From: an uncultured SAR86 cluster bacterium
GTDB taxonomy: Bacteria > Pseudomonadota > Gammaproteobacteria > Magnimaribacterales > AG-339-G14
Assembly (NCBI GenBank): GCA_902627595.1
Contig: CACOJO010000002.1
Coordinates: forward strand, 1-64,000
DNA: 64,000 nucleotides
Reading direction: 5' to 3'
Part shown: piece after piece, positions 10,795-21,076 of the stretch
How the letters are laid out: each line of letters begins with the position of its first letter
How positions within the stretch are numbered: position 1 is the stretch's first letter
Position numbers and translations under genes: made by a program
The notes under the pieces: model-generated
Seen by the model: only the letters and a program-made list of their open reading frames with translations
Told to the model about the DNA's origin: nothing
Database searches by the model: none

Positions 10795-11497
10795 TTTCAT
10801 TTGAGCGAAGACTGACTCTTTCTCCGATTAAACTTATAAACCAGTATTTCTTATTCCAATCACCTAAGACAATTCTTTGACCAAAGACCTCATTATGAAT
10901 TTTTGGGCGATGCACATGTCCATGAATTATAATCTCAACTTCATTTTCTCGAGCTATTTTTTCTACTTCTGATTTATTTACATCCATTAAATAGTCTTCT
11001 TTTTTTGAATTTTTCATTGCACTTTCATTACGTAAGTTTTTTGCAATCTCTTCTCTATCTTTCAAATCTTTTGAAAGGAATTCTTTCTGCCATTTTTCAT
11101 TTCTAACTTTCTCTTTAAAACTTTGATATTCCACATCATCCGTACAAAAAATATCACCATGAGACAGCATAATTTTTTTTTCTTTATATAATATCAAGGG
11201 ATCTGAGATTAATTTTGCACCACATTTTTCTGCAAATTTTTCACCCAGAAGAAAATCTCTATTCCCATGCATTATGAAAATATTTTTATCTTTAAGGGCA
11301 AATTTTTTTAATTCAGAAATTACTTCTCTCGTAAAATCATCTTCAAAATCATCACCTATCCAAACTTCAAATAAATCTCCCAAAATATAAAGATTTTCGA
11401 ATTCGGAGGCTTCAGATTCTAGAAACTTAAAAAAAGCTTTTTTTATTTCTTCGCGTTTATGATCTAAATGAAGATCAGAAATAAAACAAGACGACAT
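10787..11497 (-). CDS. lpxH: UDP-2,3-diacylglucosamine diphosphatase LpxH
   Basis: Metallophosphoesterase of lipid A synthesis that releases UMP from UDP-2,3-diacylglucosamine at the inner membrane. Calcineurin-type metal motifs appear in order: SDLHLD, LGDLFEVWIGDD, HGNRDFLLG, LSHGD and HGHVHRP. The length of 236 residues is normal. It starts directly after ppiB on the same strand (stop and start abut), the ppiB-lpxH order of E. coli and many relatives. Its presence implies an outer membrane with lipid A. Confidence 0.94.
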   Translation of the reverse strand: MSSCFISDLHLDHKREEIKKAFFKFLESEASEFENLYILGDLFEVWIGDDFEDDFTREVISELKKFALKDKNIFIMHGNRDFLLGEKFAEKCGAKLISDPLILYKEKKIMLSHGDIFCTDDVEYQSFKEKVRNEKWQKEFLSKDLKDREEIAKNLRNESAMKNSKKEDYLMDVNKSEVEKIARENEVEIIIHGHVHRPKIHNEVFGQRIVLGDWNKKYWFISLIGERVSLRSNEIT

Positions 11498-11992
11498 TTA
11501 TTTTTTTTCAACTTTTATAATATAAACATCTTCTACAGGCACATCCTGGTATGGACCAACATTTGTAGTTCTTACTGAGGCTATTTCATCAATTACATTT
11601 TCTCCTGAGATAACTTTACCGAACACTGCATAGCCTCCCATCGAAGGATAGTCTAATGACTTATTATCTTCCAGATTGATAAAAAATTGAGATGTAGCAG
11701 AGTCTAGGTCCTGAGTTCTAGCCATTGATAAAGTATATTTATCATTTTTGAGGCCATTATTAGCTTCATTTTTAATAGGCGGATTAGTTTCTTTTGGCGA
11801 CATACCAATTTCAAAACCTCCACCTTGTATCACAAAGCCTGGTATGACTCTGTGAAATAAAGTATTTTCATAAAAGTTTTGCTCTACGTACTCTACAAAA
11901 TTGTTAGCTGTTATAGGAGCTTCTTTTTGGTAAAGTTCAATATCAAAGCTACCTAAAGAAGTCGTGATAGTTAAAATAATTATTTCGTTCAT
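11498..11992 (-). CDS. ppiB: cytoplasmic peptidyl-prolyl cis-trans isomerase B (cyclophilin)
   Basis: Single-domain cyclophilin that speeds proline isomerisation during protein folding. The 164-residue length matches E. coli PpiB. Family motifs are LFHRVIPGFVIQGGG, LSMARTQDLDSATSQFFI and YAVFGKVISG. There is no signal peptide, so it should be cytoplasmic. The Trp that gives cyclosporin sensitivity in eukaryotic forms is not obvious. It is divergent from cysS and adjacent to lpxH. Confidence 0.94.
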   Translation of the reverse strand: MNEIIILTITTSLGSFDIELYQKEAPITANNFVEYVEQNFYENTLFHRVIPGFVIQGGGFEIGMSPKETNPPIKNEANNGLKNDKYTLSMARTQDLDSATSQFFINLEDNKSLDYPSMGGYAVFGKVISGENVIDEIASVRTTNVGPYQDVPVEDVYIIKVEKK

Positions 11993-12026
11993 GATTTATC
12001 ATACCTTTATCTAGCTTTACTTAAAA

Positions 12027-13391
12027 ATGAAAATATTCAATTCACTTACAAGTAAAAAAGAGAACTTTAAGCCCAAAATTAAAAATGAGGTGGGTATTTA
12101 TATATGTGGATTAACTCCCTACGATGATGTGCATATTGGTCACGCTAGGACTTTCATAAACTTTGATGTAATTGTTAAATTTTTTAAATTTTTAGGATTC
12201 AAAGTCAGGTATATCAGAAACATTACTGATGTTGATGACAAAATTATAAATAGAGCAAATGATGAGGGCATTTCAGCTTTAGATTTCTCAAAAAAATATA
12301 TAAGTGAAATGCAAAATGATTTCTTATCCCTTGGTATTGAATCTCCTGATGTCGAGCCTAAGGTTTCAGATCATATTGATGAAATTATTTCAATGATTCA
12401 ATCTCTAGAGGATAAAGGATATGCCTACAGAAAAAACGACTCGGATGTATTTTTTGACGTAAAGAAATATAAAGAATATGGAAAATTGGCAAATCGAACT
12501 TTAGAACAATTATCTGCTTCAGAAAGAACAATTCCAAATTTTAACAAAAATCACGAAGCAGATTTTGTTCTGTGGAAAGTAGATACAGATGGCATTACTT
12601 GGTCATCGCCATGGGGAAAGGGAAGACCGGGTTGGCATATTGAATGCTCTGCGATGAGTATAAAATATCTAGGAGCAGAGTTCGATATTCATGGAGGAGG
12701 CTTAGATTTAAAGTTTCCACATCATGAAAATGAAATTGCTCAATCCGAATGCGCAACAAATAAAAAATTTGCTTCATTCTGGATGCATACTGGCCCATTA
12801 CGAATAAAAGATAAAAAAATGTCAAAATCTTTAAAAAACTTTATTACTGTAAAAGATATTTTAAAAAATTTTCATCCTGAGGTTTTAAGACTATTTTTCT
12901 TATTAACGCATTATAGAAATCCAATTTCTTATTCTAGGGAGGGTTTAGAAAACTCAAAAAGGATTTTAGACAAGTTTTATGCAATTGTTAGCCAGAAAAA
13001 AATACCATCTAAATTTACAGAAGATAACTCCTTAAAAAAAGATTTTATATCTGCAATGGAAGACGACTTTAATACACCAAAAGCGATAAATCTCATTCAA
13101 GCGTATGCAAGAAATATTGAAAAATCAATTGATGATGATCTATCAAAACTTGGAAATTTTCAAAAAATATTAAACTCTTTGGGTTTGTTAATTGATAACT
13201 CAGAAGATTATTTTAAATTTGGTGAGTCTGAGATTTCTGACCAAGAGATAGAGAATTTAATTGTCTTAAGAAATCAGGCACGAGAAAAAAAAGATTTTAG
13301 TTTAGCTGACAAAATAAGAAATCAGTTGATTGAAAAAGGTATTCTTTTAGAAGATCTTAATGGCAAGACTATTTGGAAAAAGAAATCTTAA
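12027..13391 (+). CDS. cysS: cysteinyl-tRNA synthetase
   Basis: Class I synthetase charging tRNA-Cys. The 454-residue protein has the zinc and cysteine-sensing Cys in YICGLTPYD, the HIGH-type motif HIGHAR and the KMSKS loop (KKMSKSLKNF). The zinc-site region GWHIECSAM and HGGGLDLKFPHHENE is intact. The anticodon-binding tail is of normal size. It overlaps the convergent antiporter gene by 4 bases. The ppiB/cysS divergent pair is common in Gammaproteobacteria. Confidence 0.97.
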   Translation: MKIFNSLTSKKENFKPKIKNEVGIYICGLTPYDDVHIGHARTFINFDVIVKFFKFLGFKVRYIRNITDVDDKIINRANDEGISALDFSKKYISEMQNDFLSLGIESPDVEPKVSDHIDEIISMIQSLEDKGYAYRKNDSDVFFDVKKYKEYGKLANRTLEQLSASERTIPNFNKNHEADFVLWKVDTDGITWSSPWGKGRPGWHIECSAMSIKYLGAEFDIHGGGLDLKFPHHENEIAQSECATNKKFASFWMHTGPLRIKDKKMSKSLKNFITVKDILKNFHPEVLRLFFLLTHYRNPISYSREGLENSKRILDKFYAIVSQKKIPSKFTEDNSLKKDFISAMEDDFNTPKAINLIQAYARNIEKSIDDDLSKLGNFQKILNSLGLLIDNSEDYFKFGESEISDQEIENLIVLRNQAREKKDFSLADKIRNQLIEKGILLEDLNGKTIWKKKS

Positions 13392-14329
13392 AATAGGCTA
13401 GTAAGATAATAAATCATTGAAATAAACATACCTACTCCGAAAACTGGATATAAAACCTTCTTTAAACCTCCGCTTTGTTTTCCAACTGTTACCAATAAAA
13501 TAAAGGTCGCCGTAAAAATACTCATGACCATGAAGTCTCTGTTAAAAATTTCTTGATCAAAAAATGTAGAAGATCCAATTCCAATAATTGGAAATATCAA
13601 AACTATATTTAGTATGTTTGATCCAACAATATTTCCTACTACCATATTACCTTTATTTCTTCTGAGAGCCGAGATAGTCGCTGCTAGTTCTGGCAAGCTT
13701 GTGCCTATTGCCACCATTGTTAAACCAATTACAGCATCTGGAATACCTAAACCTGTGGCTAAATCGACTGCACCTCTAACTGTTAATTCAGATCCAATAC
13801 TTAATAAAACCAAGCTAACAATAATTAATATTGATACTTTACTTAATGACTCATCTTGGCGTTTATTTTCTTCAGACTCTTCGGGCTTCTCTCTAAATAG
13901 ATTTAAAACAAACAAAATGAATAAAGCTATAAAAACGATGGAGTCTCCAATAGAAATAGTTAAATCGTATAGAGCCCATCCAGCAATGAGCACACTTAAA
14001 ATTAAAATAAAAATATTTCTTAAACTTATGTCTAATGTTTTGGAAGCAAGCCAAAAAAGACTTATTCCATAAATAATAGCAATATTACTAATGTTTGAGC
14101 CAATTGAATTACCGAGAGCAATTGCGGGAGCATCGTTGATAATTGACGAAATGCTTACAAATATTTCAGGTATAGATGTACCAAGAGCTACTAGAGTAAT
14201 GCCAATTACAACATCACTTATTCCTAATTTTGTTCCAAGTTGGGAACTGTAATGAATAAATACTTCAGCTCCAGAAAACAAAATTCCTAAACCAATTAAA
14301 AAAATAAGAGATGCAAAAAGTAGTTCCAT
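13388..14329 (-). CDS. CaxA/YrbG-type calcium/sodium antiporter
   Basis: Member of the Ca2+:cation antiporter superfamily (K+-dependent NCKX-like bacterial branch). The 313 residues contain about ten hydrophobic helices. The two alpha repeats are GITLVALGTSIPEIFVS / ALGNSIGSNISNI and GLTMVAIGTSLPELAAT / VVGNIVGSNILNI, each with the acidic and Ser/Thr ion-binding residues. It would export or exchange Ca2+ across the inner membrane; the exact ion specificity cannot be read from sequence. Confidence 0.9.
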   Translation of the reverse strand: MELLFASLIFLIGLGILFSGAEVFIHYSSQLGTKLGISDVVIGITLVALGTSIPEIFVSISSIINDAPAIALGNSIGSNISNIAIIYGISLFWLASKTLDISLRNIFILILSVLIAGWALYDLTISIGDSIVFIALFILFVLNLFREKPEESEENKRQDESLSKVSILIIVSLVLLSIGSELTVRGAVDLATGLGIPDAVIGLTMVAIGTSLPELAATISALRRNKGNMVVGNIVGSNILNIVLIFPIIGIGSSTFFDQEIFNRDFMVMSIFTATFILLVTVGKQSGGLKKVLYPVFGVGMFISMIYYLTSLF

Positions 14330-14336
14330 ATTTCTC

Positions 14337-15053
14337 CTAAATATTTGCTTTGGTTATGTATCTACAATATTCACAACCAGGCTCCGCTGAAGGAATACTA
14401 TCATCATCTAAGATTTTTTTTATTTCTCTTGTGATAGGATCTATCCAATCTGTATTTCCTTTATAACTTATGATTTTAGTTTTAAATTCTAAGTTATTAT
14501 TAAAATCTTTTTTATCTCTTATTCCATTGCAATAAACAAAATAGGCAACGTCTTCTACATCATAGTCGTTTTTTCTAAAAAGCCACTGATAAATTTCTAC
14601 TTGCCTTTTATAACTTATTTGCCATGGAGCATCTAAAGAAACCTCACCTTTTTTTGAAGTTGCTTTGTAATCGACAATTATTAATTTTTCATTGATCGTA
14701 CTTATCCATACATCATCAACCAATCCATAGAAGTATAGATTTGTATCATTATCCAGAAATCCTATGCCTTTATTTCTTGTTCTCCAATTTTCTATTTCTG
14801 GATGAACAAAGGGTTTTGCATCAATACCATATTCGCTAATCAATGGATGGTTATCTTGAGTACCCCTAAATTTATCAAATTCATTTTTTAGTAATTCATC
14901 AACGGCATTATTAAGATTAAAGGGAAATTGAGATGGTCGGGAGATACCCAATTTTTCTTCAAGATAGAAACATTTTTTACATCTACAAAAGTTCTCAATT
15001 CTTGATCGACTGAGTTTGTAGGGTTCGTGTGATTCGCTAGAATATATAGGCAT
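14337..15053 (-). CDS. PD-(D/E)XK nuclease superfamily protein with clustered cysteines
   Basis: The 238-residue protein has a RecB/Cas4-like nuclease core: FYGLVDDVWI (metal-binding Asp) followed by LIIVDYKATS (Asp-x-Lys catalytic strand), then a Gln/Tyr-rich helix (RQVEIYQWLF). Cysteines flank the core at 23, 25 and 28 and at 227 and 230 (CEYC). This resembles Cas4/AddB-type nucleases, where such Cys hold an iron-sulfur cluster. No cas or addAB genes are nearby; the neighbours are an antiporter and tRNA-Asn. It probably acts on DNA ends or single strands, but its function is unassigned. Confidence 0.75.
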   Translation of the reverse strand: MPIYSSESHEPYKLSRSRIENFCRCKKCFYLEEKLGISRPSQFPFNLNNAVDELLKNEFDKFRGTQDNHPLISEYGIDAKPFVHPEIENWRTRNKGIGFLDNDTNLYFYGLVDDVWISTINEKLIIVDYKATSKKGEVSLDAPWQISYKRQVEIYQWLFRKNDYDVEDVAYFVYCNGIRDKKDFNNNLEFKTKIISYKGNTDWIDPITREIKKILDDDSIPSAEPGCEYCRYITKANI

Positions 15054-15062
15054 ATTGTTTTT

Positions 15063-15138
<76 letters not shown>

Positions 15139-15172
15139 AAAAGGAATGTATTATAAGCAAAAAAGTTAAGAA

Positions 15173-17170
15173 ATGAGCAAATCATTTAAGATAAAGTCCA
15201 ATTTTGGACCTTCTGGCGACCAACCACAAGCGATTAAAAAAATTGTAAAAGGTTTAAAGTCAGGTCTTCTCAACCAAACTCTCAAGGGTGTTACAGGTTC
15301 GGGTAAGACTTTTGCGATGGCTAATGTGATTGAAAATCTTCAAAGACCGGCAATTATCATGTCTCATAATAAGACTTTAGCCGCACAACTTTATGGCGAA
15401 TTCAAAGAGTTTTTTCCTGAAAATGCAGTTGAATATTTTGTCTCCTACTATGACTACTACCAACCTGAAGCTTATGTTCCATCTTCTGATGTTTTTATAG
15501 AAAAAGATGCTTCTATAAATGAACATATTGAGCAAATGAGGTTATCAGCAACTAAAGCAGTTCTTCAAAGAAGGGATGTAATAATTGTTGCTACTGTTTC
15601 CGCGATATATGGCCTCGGGGATCCAAAGTCTTATTTAAAAATGGTATTACATCTTGATAAGGGAGATAAATTAGATCTTGGCAAACTACTCTTAAGATTA
15701 GCAGAACTTCAATATACAAGAAACGATATAGAATTTAAAAGAGCCACTTATAGAGTAAAAGGAGATGTGGTAGATATCTTTCCAGCTGAATCAGAAAAAG
15801 AAGCTTTAAGGGTAGAATTTTTTGATAATGAAATTGAGTCTTTAAAATATTTTGATCCTCTCACAGGAGAGATTTTTAGAGATGTTCCAAGGGCAACCAT
15901 TTTTCCTAAGACTCATTATGTAACTTCTAGAGATATCATGCTTAATGCAACAAAAAAAATCCGTTCGGAAATGCAGCAAAGAGTTAAATACTTTAAAAAA
16001 AATGAAAAATTCATCGAGGCTCAAAGAATTGAAGAAAGAACTAAATTTGATTTGGAAATGATCAAAGAACTTGGCTACTGCTCAGGAATTGAAAATTATT
16101 CAAGATACTTGTCTGGTAGAGATGAAGGAGAAGCTCCTCCAACTCTCTATGACTATCTTCCTGAAGACACTATTGTTTTTGTTGATGAATCACATGTGTC
16201 TCTTCCTCAAATTAAAGGCATGTATAGAGGAGACCGATCAAGAAAAGAAACTCTTGCAGATTATGGATTTAGATTGCCAAGTGCATTAGATAATCGTCCA
16301 TTACGATTTGATGAATGGGAGTCGATGTCTGGGCAAAAAGTTTTTGTATCTGCAACTCCGGGAGAATATGAAGATAACCACTTGGATCAATTAATTGAAA
16401 TGATCGCAAGGCCAACTGGCTTATTAGACCCATCTATTGAAATTAGGCCAGCAACCAACCAAGTTGATGATTTGATTTCTGAGATTCAAAACAGAGTTAA
16501 GAAAAAAGAAAGAGTACTGGCTACAGTTTTGACAAAAAGAATGGCTGAAGATTTGAGTCAATATTTATTTGAAAGAGACATAAATGTGAGATATCTACAT
16601 TCAGATATTGATACTGTTGAGAGGGTAGAAATCTTAAGAGAGTTAAGAATGGGAAATTTTGATGTTTTGGTTGGCATCAACCTTTTGAGGGAAGGTCTTG
16701 ATCTTCCAGAAGTATCTCTGGTAGCAATTCTAGATGCTGACAAAGAAGGCTTTTTGAGATCTGAAACAAGTATGATTCAGACTATAGGAAGAGCCGCTAG
16801 ACATGAGCAAGGCCATGCTATTCTTTATGCTGACTCTGTAACGGGTTCAATTCAAAGGACTTTAGATGAAACCGAAAGAAGGCGGAAGATACAAGAAAGT
16901 TTTAATAGAAAAAATAATATTTCTCCGAAAGGTATTTATAAGCCAATTAAAGATATTTTAGAGGGAAGCAAAATATCCTCTAAAAAGCATTTTATTAAGA
17001 AAGTTGAAGATAAATTAGAAGAAGAATTTTTAAATCCAAAGGACTTATCAGCAAAAATTGATGATCTTGAAAAATTAATGCTAAGTCATGCAAATAAACT
17101 AGAATTTGAGGAAGCTGCCTCTCTAAGAGATAAAATAACTAAGTTGAAAGAAAAATTATTACTCAGTTAG
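15173..17170 (+). CDS. uvrB: excinuclease ABC subunit B
   Basis: Damage-verification helicase of nucleotide excision repair, loaded by UvrA and recruiting UvrC. The 665-residue protein has Walker [10 protein letters not shown], the beta-hairpin region [12 protein letters not shown], the DEAD-like box VFVDESHVS, motif VI (QTIGRAARH) and a C-terminal UVR motif that contacts UvrC (last about 35 residues). It is complete and normal. Neither uvrA nor uvrC lies in the window. Confidence 0.98.
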   Translation: MSKSFKIKSNFGPSGDQPQAIKKIVKGLKSGLLNQTLKGVTGSGKTFAMANVIENLQRPAIIMSHNKTLAAQLYGEFKEFFPENAVEYFVSYYDYYQPEAYVPSSDVFIEKDASINEHIEQMRLSATKAVLQRRDVIIVATVSAIYGLGDPKSYLKMVLHLDKGDKLDLGKLLLRLAELQYTRNDIEFKRATYRVKGDVVDIFPAESEKEALRVEFFDNEIESLKYFDPLTGEIFRDVPRATIFPKTHYVTSRDIMLNATKKIRSEMQQRVKYFKKNEKFIEAQRIEERTKFDLEMIKELGYCSGIENYSRYLSGRDEGEAPPTLYDYLPEDTIVFVDESHVSLPQIKGMYRGDRSRKETLADYGFRLPSALDNRPLRFDEWESMSGQKVFVSATPGEYEDNHLDQLIEMIARPTGLLDPSIEIRPATNQVDDLISEIQNRVKKKERVLATVLTKRMAEDLSQYLFERDINVRYLHSDIDTVERVEILRELRMGNFDVLVGINLLREGLDLPEVSLVAILDADKEGFLRSETSMIQTIGRAARHEQGHAILYADSVTGSIQRTLDETERRRKIQESFNRKNNISPKGIYKPIKDILEGSKISSKKHFIKKVEDKLEEEFLNPKDLSAKIDDLEKLMLSHANKLEFEEAASLRDKITKLKEKLLLS

Positions 17171-17193
17171 GAAATTATTAATTCCAATTAAGG

Positions 17194-17199
17194 TATAAT
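17194..17199 (+). promoter_or_regulatory. possible -10 element upstream of purL
   Basis: A perfect TATAAT lies 12 bases before the purL ATG, in the 41-base gap after uvrB. It would start transcription near 17206, leaving a leader of about 6 bases. No convincing -35 is seen. In such AT-rich DNA a chance match is quite possible. Confidence 0.3.
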
Positions 17200-17211
17200 T
17201 TTCAATTTTGG

Positions 17212-20200
17212 ATGCCTTTTAAAGTTTTAAATTCTAGAACAATTATAATTGTTGGCGAAAAGGTCCTTTCAAAAGATAAGCTCAAGACGTTAATTTCATC
17301 TACATCCAAAAAAAATTCAAAACCATACTCTTTTAATTATTTTTATCTTCTATTTTTAAATAAAGCTTGGAAAGATATTCCAATACATAAAGTTAAAAAA
17401 CTCTATGAGTTGTTAAACATTAACAACAATAATTCGTTAACATTTTCGAAAAATATCATTTTTTTCTCACCTAGAAATGGTTCGCAATCTCCTTGGTCCT
17501 CAAAAACTGAAGATATTTTTGCTTCTTGTAATTTAAATGAAATCCAAAGAATAGAGAGAGTAAAAGGTCTAGAAATAGAGGATTTTTCTGAAAAGTTGTT
17601 AAAAAAAGAGAAATTTCCTTTTGATTATCTGACTGAAGAGTTTTCAATTGGATTAAAAAGTCTCGAGTCTTTTTTCTCAAAATCAAATAAGAATTCATTT
17701 TCATTCAAACATTTAAAAAATAATTATCAAACCTACGTTGATGCTAATGAAGAATTTGGTTTTGGTTTAAATGATTACGAGATTAATTATCTATTGAATA
17801 GTTATGAATCTCTTAAAAGAAATCCTACAGATGTGGAGCTGATGATGTTTTCACAAGCAAACTCTGAACACTGTCGTCACAAGTTTTTTAATGCCTCATG
17901 GAATAACTTAGACTCAAAAAATGAACCAAGTTTGTTTCAACAAATAAAATCTACTCACAAAAATTTTAAAGATGGCGTTTTAGTTGCCTACGATGATAAT
18001 GCAGCAGTAATTCAGTCAGAAAGTTCAGAAAAATTTTACCTTGATACCACTACGAAAGAGTATCAAGCTAAAAATTTAAAACATAATATTTGTATAAAAG
18101 TTGAAACACATAATCATCCAACGGCAGTATCTCCTTTTGAAGGTGCGGCTACGGGATCTGGTGGAGAGATAAGAGATGAAGGGGCTACAGGGATTGGTGC
18201 GCAACCAAAAGCAGGCTTGACAGGCTATTCAGTATCCTATTTAAGACTTAAAAACTTAAAAGAAAAATGGGAATTTAAAGAAGATCGACCTAAAAGAATT
18301 TCTTCTCCAAAAAAAATAATGATTGAGGGGCCTCTTGGCGCAGCTTCATTTAATAATGAATTTGGAAGACCTAATTTAATTGGATATTTCAGATCTTTTG
18401 AACAAAAAAATAATGGAAGACATTATGGATTTCATAAACCAATAATGATTGCCGGAGGGTTGGGAAGTATAAGCTCAAATAATACATTCAAAAGAAAGGT
18501 TAAACCTGGAACAAAGATAATTATTTTGGGAGGACCTGGTTATTTAATTGGATTGGGCGGAGGTTCTGCATCTTCCGTACAAGCAGGCTCTTCAGATGAA
18601 TCCTTGGATTATGCTTCCGTCCAAAGATCAAATCCTGAAATGCAAAGAAGATGTCAAGAAGTCATAAATTTATGTTCTTTGAAAAAAGCAAAGAATCCTA
18701 TTTTGTTTATTCATGACGTTGGAGCTGGCGGTCTTTCAAATGCAATTCCAGAATTGGCTAAGGATTGCAATATGGGAGCCAATATTGATTTGAGAAAGAT
18801 TCCTCTTGCTGATAATTCTATGTCGGCTTTAGAAATATGGTCTAACGAATCTCAAGAAAGATATGTTTTAGCGATAGAAAAAACTGCTTTAAAAGAATTC
18901 AAAGATTATTGTGAAAGAGAAAAATGTCCTTATGCAGTGGTCGGGAGTCTAACAGCAAAAAAAATTTTTAAACTTAAAGATAGCAAAACCGGAAAATTAC
19001 CAATACATCTTCCTATGGATACTATTTTTGGATATGAAGAAGAAAACATCCACGAAATTATTTCTGATACAAAGACAAATCTTTTTGATAAACCTAAAAA
19101 AATAAACTTAAAAAAATCTTTAATAGATGTGCTGAGACATCCTACAGTAGGATCAAAAAGTTTTCTCATAAACATCGGTGATAGAAGTGTAGGAGGATTG
19201 ACTTACCGAGATCAATTCGTAGGTCCATATCAAGTTCCTGTGGCAGACCATGCAATTACATTATCAGATTTCAATACAAATTCTGGAGAAGCTATGGCAA
19301 TGGGAGAAAAATCTCCCATTGCGATTTCTAACCCAGTTGCAGCTGGAAAATTAGCTCTTGCTGAGGCTTTGATTAATCTATTATCTTCTGGGGTTTCTAA
19401 ACTATCCGACATAAAAATATCTGCAAATTGGATGGCAAGCCCAGACAATCCTAAGAGAAAAACAGATTTATTCAATACAGTAAAAGAACTAACTCAAAAA
19501 GTATGCAATCCTTGGAAAATAGCTATTCCAGTTGGAAAAGACTCGCTTTCAATGAAAACAATATGGCAAAACGATAAAAAAACTAACTTATCCCCCCAAA
19601 GCTTAATAATCAGCGCCTTTACAAAAATAAAAAATGTTAAAAAAAGCATTACTCCCCAATTAATAAACAAAAATGACTTGATACTAGCTTATTTAGATCT
19701 TTCAAAAGCAAAAAAACGTTTGGGTGGTTCCATTCTTTCTGAAGTTACTCAACAGACAAATCTTGAAACACCTGATTTAGAGTGTTTGGATGAATTTCCA
19801 AAAATTTACAATTACTTAGCAGCTAGGATTAATAAAAAAAGGATCTTCTCTTTTCACGATATTTCAGATGGAGGCTTGATTGTTTCTGCAGTTGAAATGA
19901 TGTTAGCTGGAGGGTGCGGTTTAAATCTTGATCTTTCTAAAATTTCGTTCATGAAAGAGCCTAGTAGTTTATTTTCGGAAGAGTTAGGAGTTCTCTTTCA
20001 AATTAACAAAAATGATTTTTCTGAGTTCAAAAAAGATTTTAAAAAATTGGGTTTAAAGAATTCCTTTTTTAATATCGGATCGACAAGTAATACAGACGAA
20101 CTTCGCCTCAAAACGTATCAACAAATTATAAAAATACATCATAAGGATTTGATGAAATCATGGTCTAGTGTTTCTTATAACATCAAACTATTGAGGGATA

Positions 20201-21075
20201 ACAAAGAAACAACTAAACAAGAACATAGATTTTTACAGAGTAAAAAGAGATCAAAGCTTATTCAGAAATTTAATTTTAAATTGAATAAAACTTATCTCAG
20301 TAGAACTCCAAAAATAGCTATTATGAGAGATCAAGGCGTTAATTCTCATTTAGAAATGGCAGCAGCTTTTGCTCAAGCTGGTTTCAAAGTTATTGATGTT
20401 CATATGAGAGATCTTTTAGACAATTCAAGTTCCTTAAAAAATTTTCAAGGTCTTGCCTTTCCGGGAGGCTTTTCTTATGGAGATGTTCTAGGAGCAGGAA
20501 AAGGCTGGGCACAGTCAATAAAATCTAATTCAAGGCTTAAAGATAAATTTTTAGAATTTTTCAATCGACAAGATACATTTGCATTAGGAGTTTGTAATGG
20601 GTGTCAGGTTATGTCAGAGCTTAAAGATCTTATTCCAGGGGCGGAGCATTGGCCAAAACTTGAAAGAAATAATAGCAATAGATTTGAAGCAAGATTGGTA
20701 CAAGTAAAAATAAATAAATCCAATTCGCACTTTTTTAAGGATATGGAAGGCTCACAGCTTTTAGTTCCAATAAATCATGGAGAAGGAAAAATGATTTTTT
20801 CTGAGGACCTAAAAATCAAAAAAATAATTTCTAGTAGTTTGACTCCAATGCAATTTTGTACAAATGAAGGTTTTGAAGCTAAAGAATTCCCTGAAAATCC
20901 AAATGGCTCTATTCATGGTATTACTGCAGTGACAAATGATGATGGAAGGTTTTTAATTATGATGCCCCATCCAGAAAGAAGTTTTTTAAATAATCAATTG
21001 TCTTGGACGAATGAAAATGGGAAGTATAGCCCTTGGTTTAAATTATTTTTAAATGCTAGAAATTTTTACAATTAA
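17212..21075 (+). CDS. purL: phosphoribosylformylglycinamidine synthase (single-chain PurL)
   Basis: Converts FGAR to FGAM with glutamine and ATP in purine synthesis. At 1287 residues it is the large gammaproteobacterial form, with synthetase and glutaminase in one chain. Visible motifs are the N-terminal linker with MMFSQANSEHCRHK, the ATP site VETHNHPTAVSPFEGAATG, the second half with FHDISDGG, and the C-terminal class I glutaminase with GVCNGCQVM (nucleophile Cys) and MPHPERS. Its 3' end is 1 base from a convergent Nudix gene. Confidence 0.97.
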   Translation: MPFKVLNSRTIIIVGEKVLSKDKLKTLISSTSKKNSKPYSFNYFYLLFLNKAWKDIPIHKVKKLYELLNINNNNSLTFSKNIIFFSPRNGSQSPWSSKTEDIFASCNLNEIQRIERVKGLEIEDFSEKLLKKEKFPFDYLTEEFSIGLKSLESFFSKSNKNSFSFKHLKNNYQTYVDANEEFGFGLNDYEINYLLNSYESLKRNPTDVELMMFSQANSEHCRHKFFNASWNNLDSKNEPSLFQQIKSTHKNFKDGVLVAYDDNAAVIQSESSEKFYLDTTTKEYQAKNLKHNICIKVETHNHPTAVSPFEGAATGSGGEIRDEGATGIGAQPKAGLTGYSVSYLRLKNLKEKWEFKEDRPKRISSPKKIMIEGPLGAASFNNEFGRPNLIGYFRSFEQKNNGRHYGFHKPIMIAGGLGSISSNNTFKRKVKPGTKIIILGGPGYLIGLGGGSASSVQAGSSDESLDYASVQRSNPEMQRRCQEVINLCSLKKAKNPILFIHDVGAGGLSNAIPELAKDCNMGANIDLRKIPLADNSMSALEIWSNESQERYVLAIEKTALKEFKDYCEREKCPYAVVGSLTAKKIFKLKDSKTGKLPIHLPMDTIFGYEEENIHEIISDTKTNLFDKPKKINLKKSLIDVLRHPTVGSKSFLINIGDRSVGGLTYRDQFVGPYQVPVADHAITLSDFNTNSGEAMAMGEKSPIAISNPVAAGKLALAEALINLLSSGVSKLSDIKISANWMASPDNPKRKTDLFNTVKELTQKVCNPWKIAIPVGKDSLSMKTIWQNDKKTNLSPQSLIISAFTKIKNVKKSITPQLINKNDLILAYLDLSKAKKRLGGSILSEVTQQTNLETPDLECLDEFPKIYNYLAARINKKRIFSFHDISDGGLIVSAVEMMLAGGCGLNLDLSKISFMKEPSSLFSEELGVLFQINKNDFSEFKKDFKKLGLKNSFFNIGSTSNTDELRLKTYQQIIKIHHKDLMKSWSSVSYNIKLLRDNKETTKQEHRFLQSKKRSKLIQKFNFKLNKTYLSRTPKIAIMRDQGVNSHLEMAAAFAQAGFKVIDVHMRDLLDNSSSLKNFQGLAFPGGFSYGDVLGAGKGWAQSIKSNSRLKDKFLEFFNRQDTFALGVCNGCQVMSELKDLIPGAEHWPKLERNNSNRFEARLVQVKINKSNSHFFKDMEGSQLLVPINHGEGKMIFSEDLKIKKIISSSLTPMQFCTNEGFEAKEFPENPNGSIHGITAVTNDDGRFLIMMPHPERSFLNNQLSWTNENGKYSPWFKLFLNARNFYN

Positions 21076-21076
21076 C

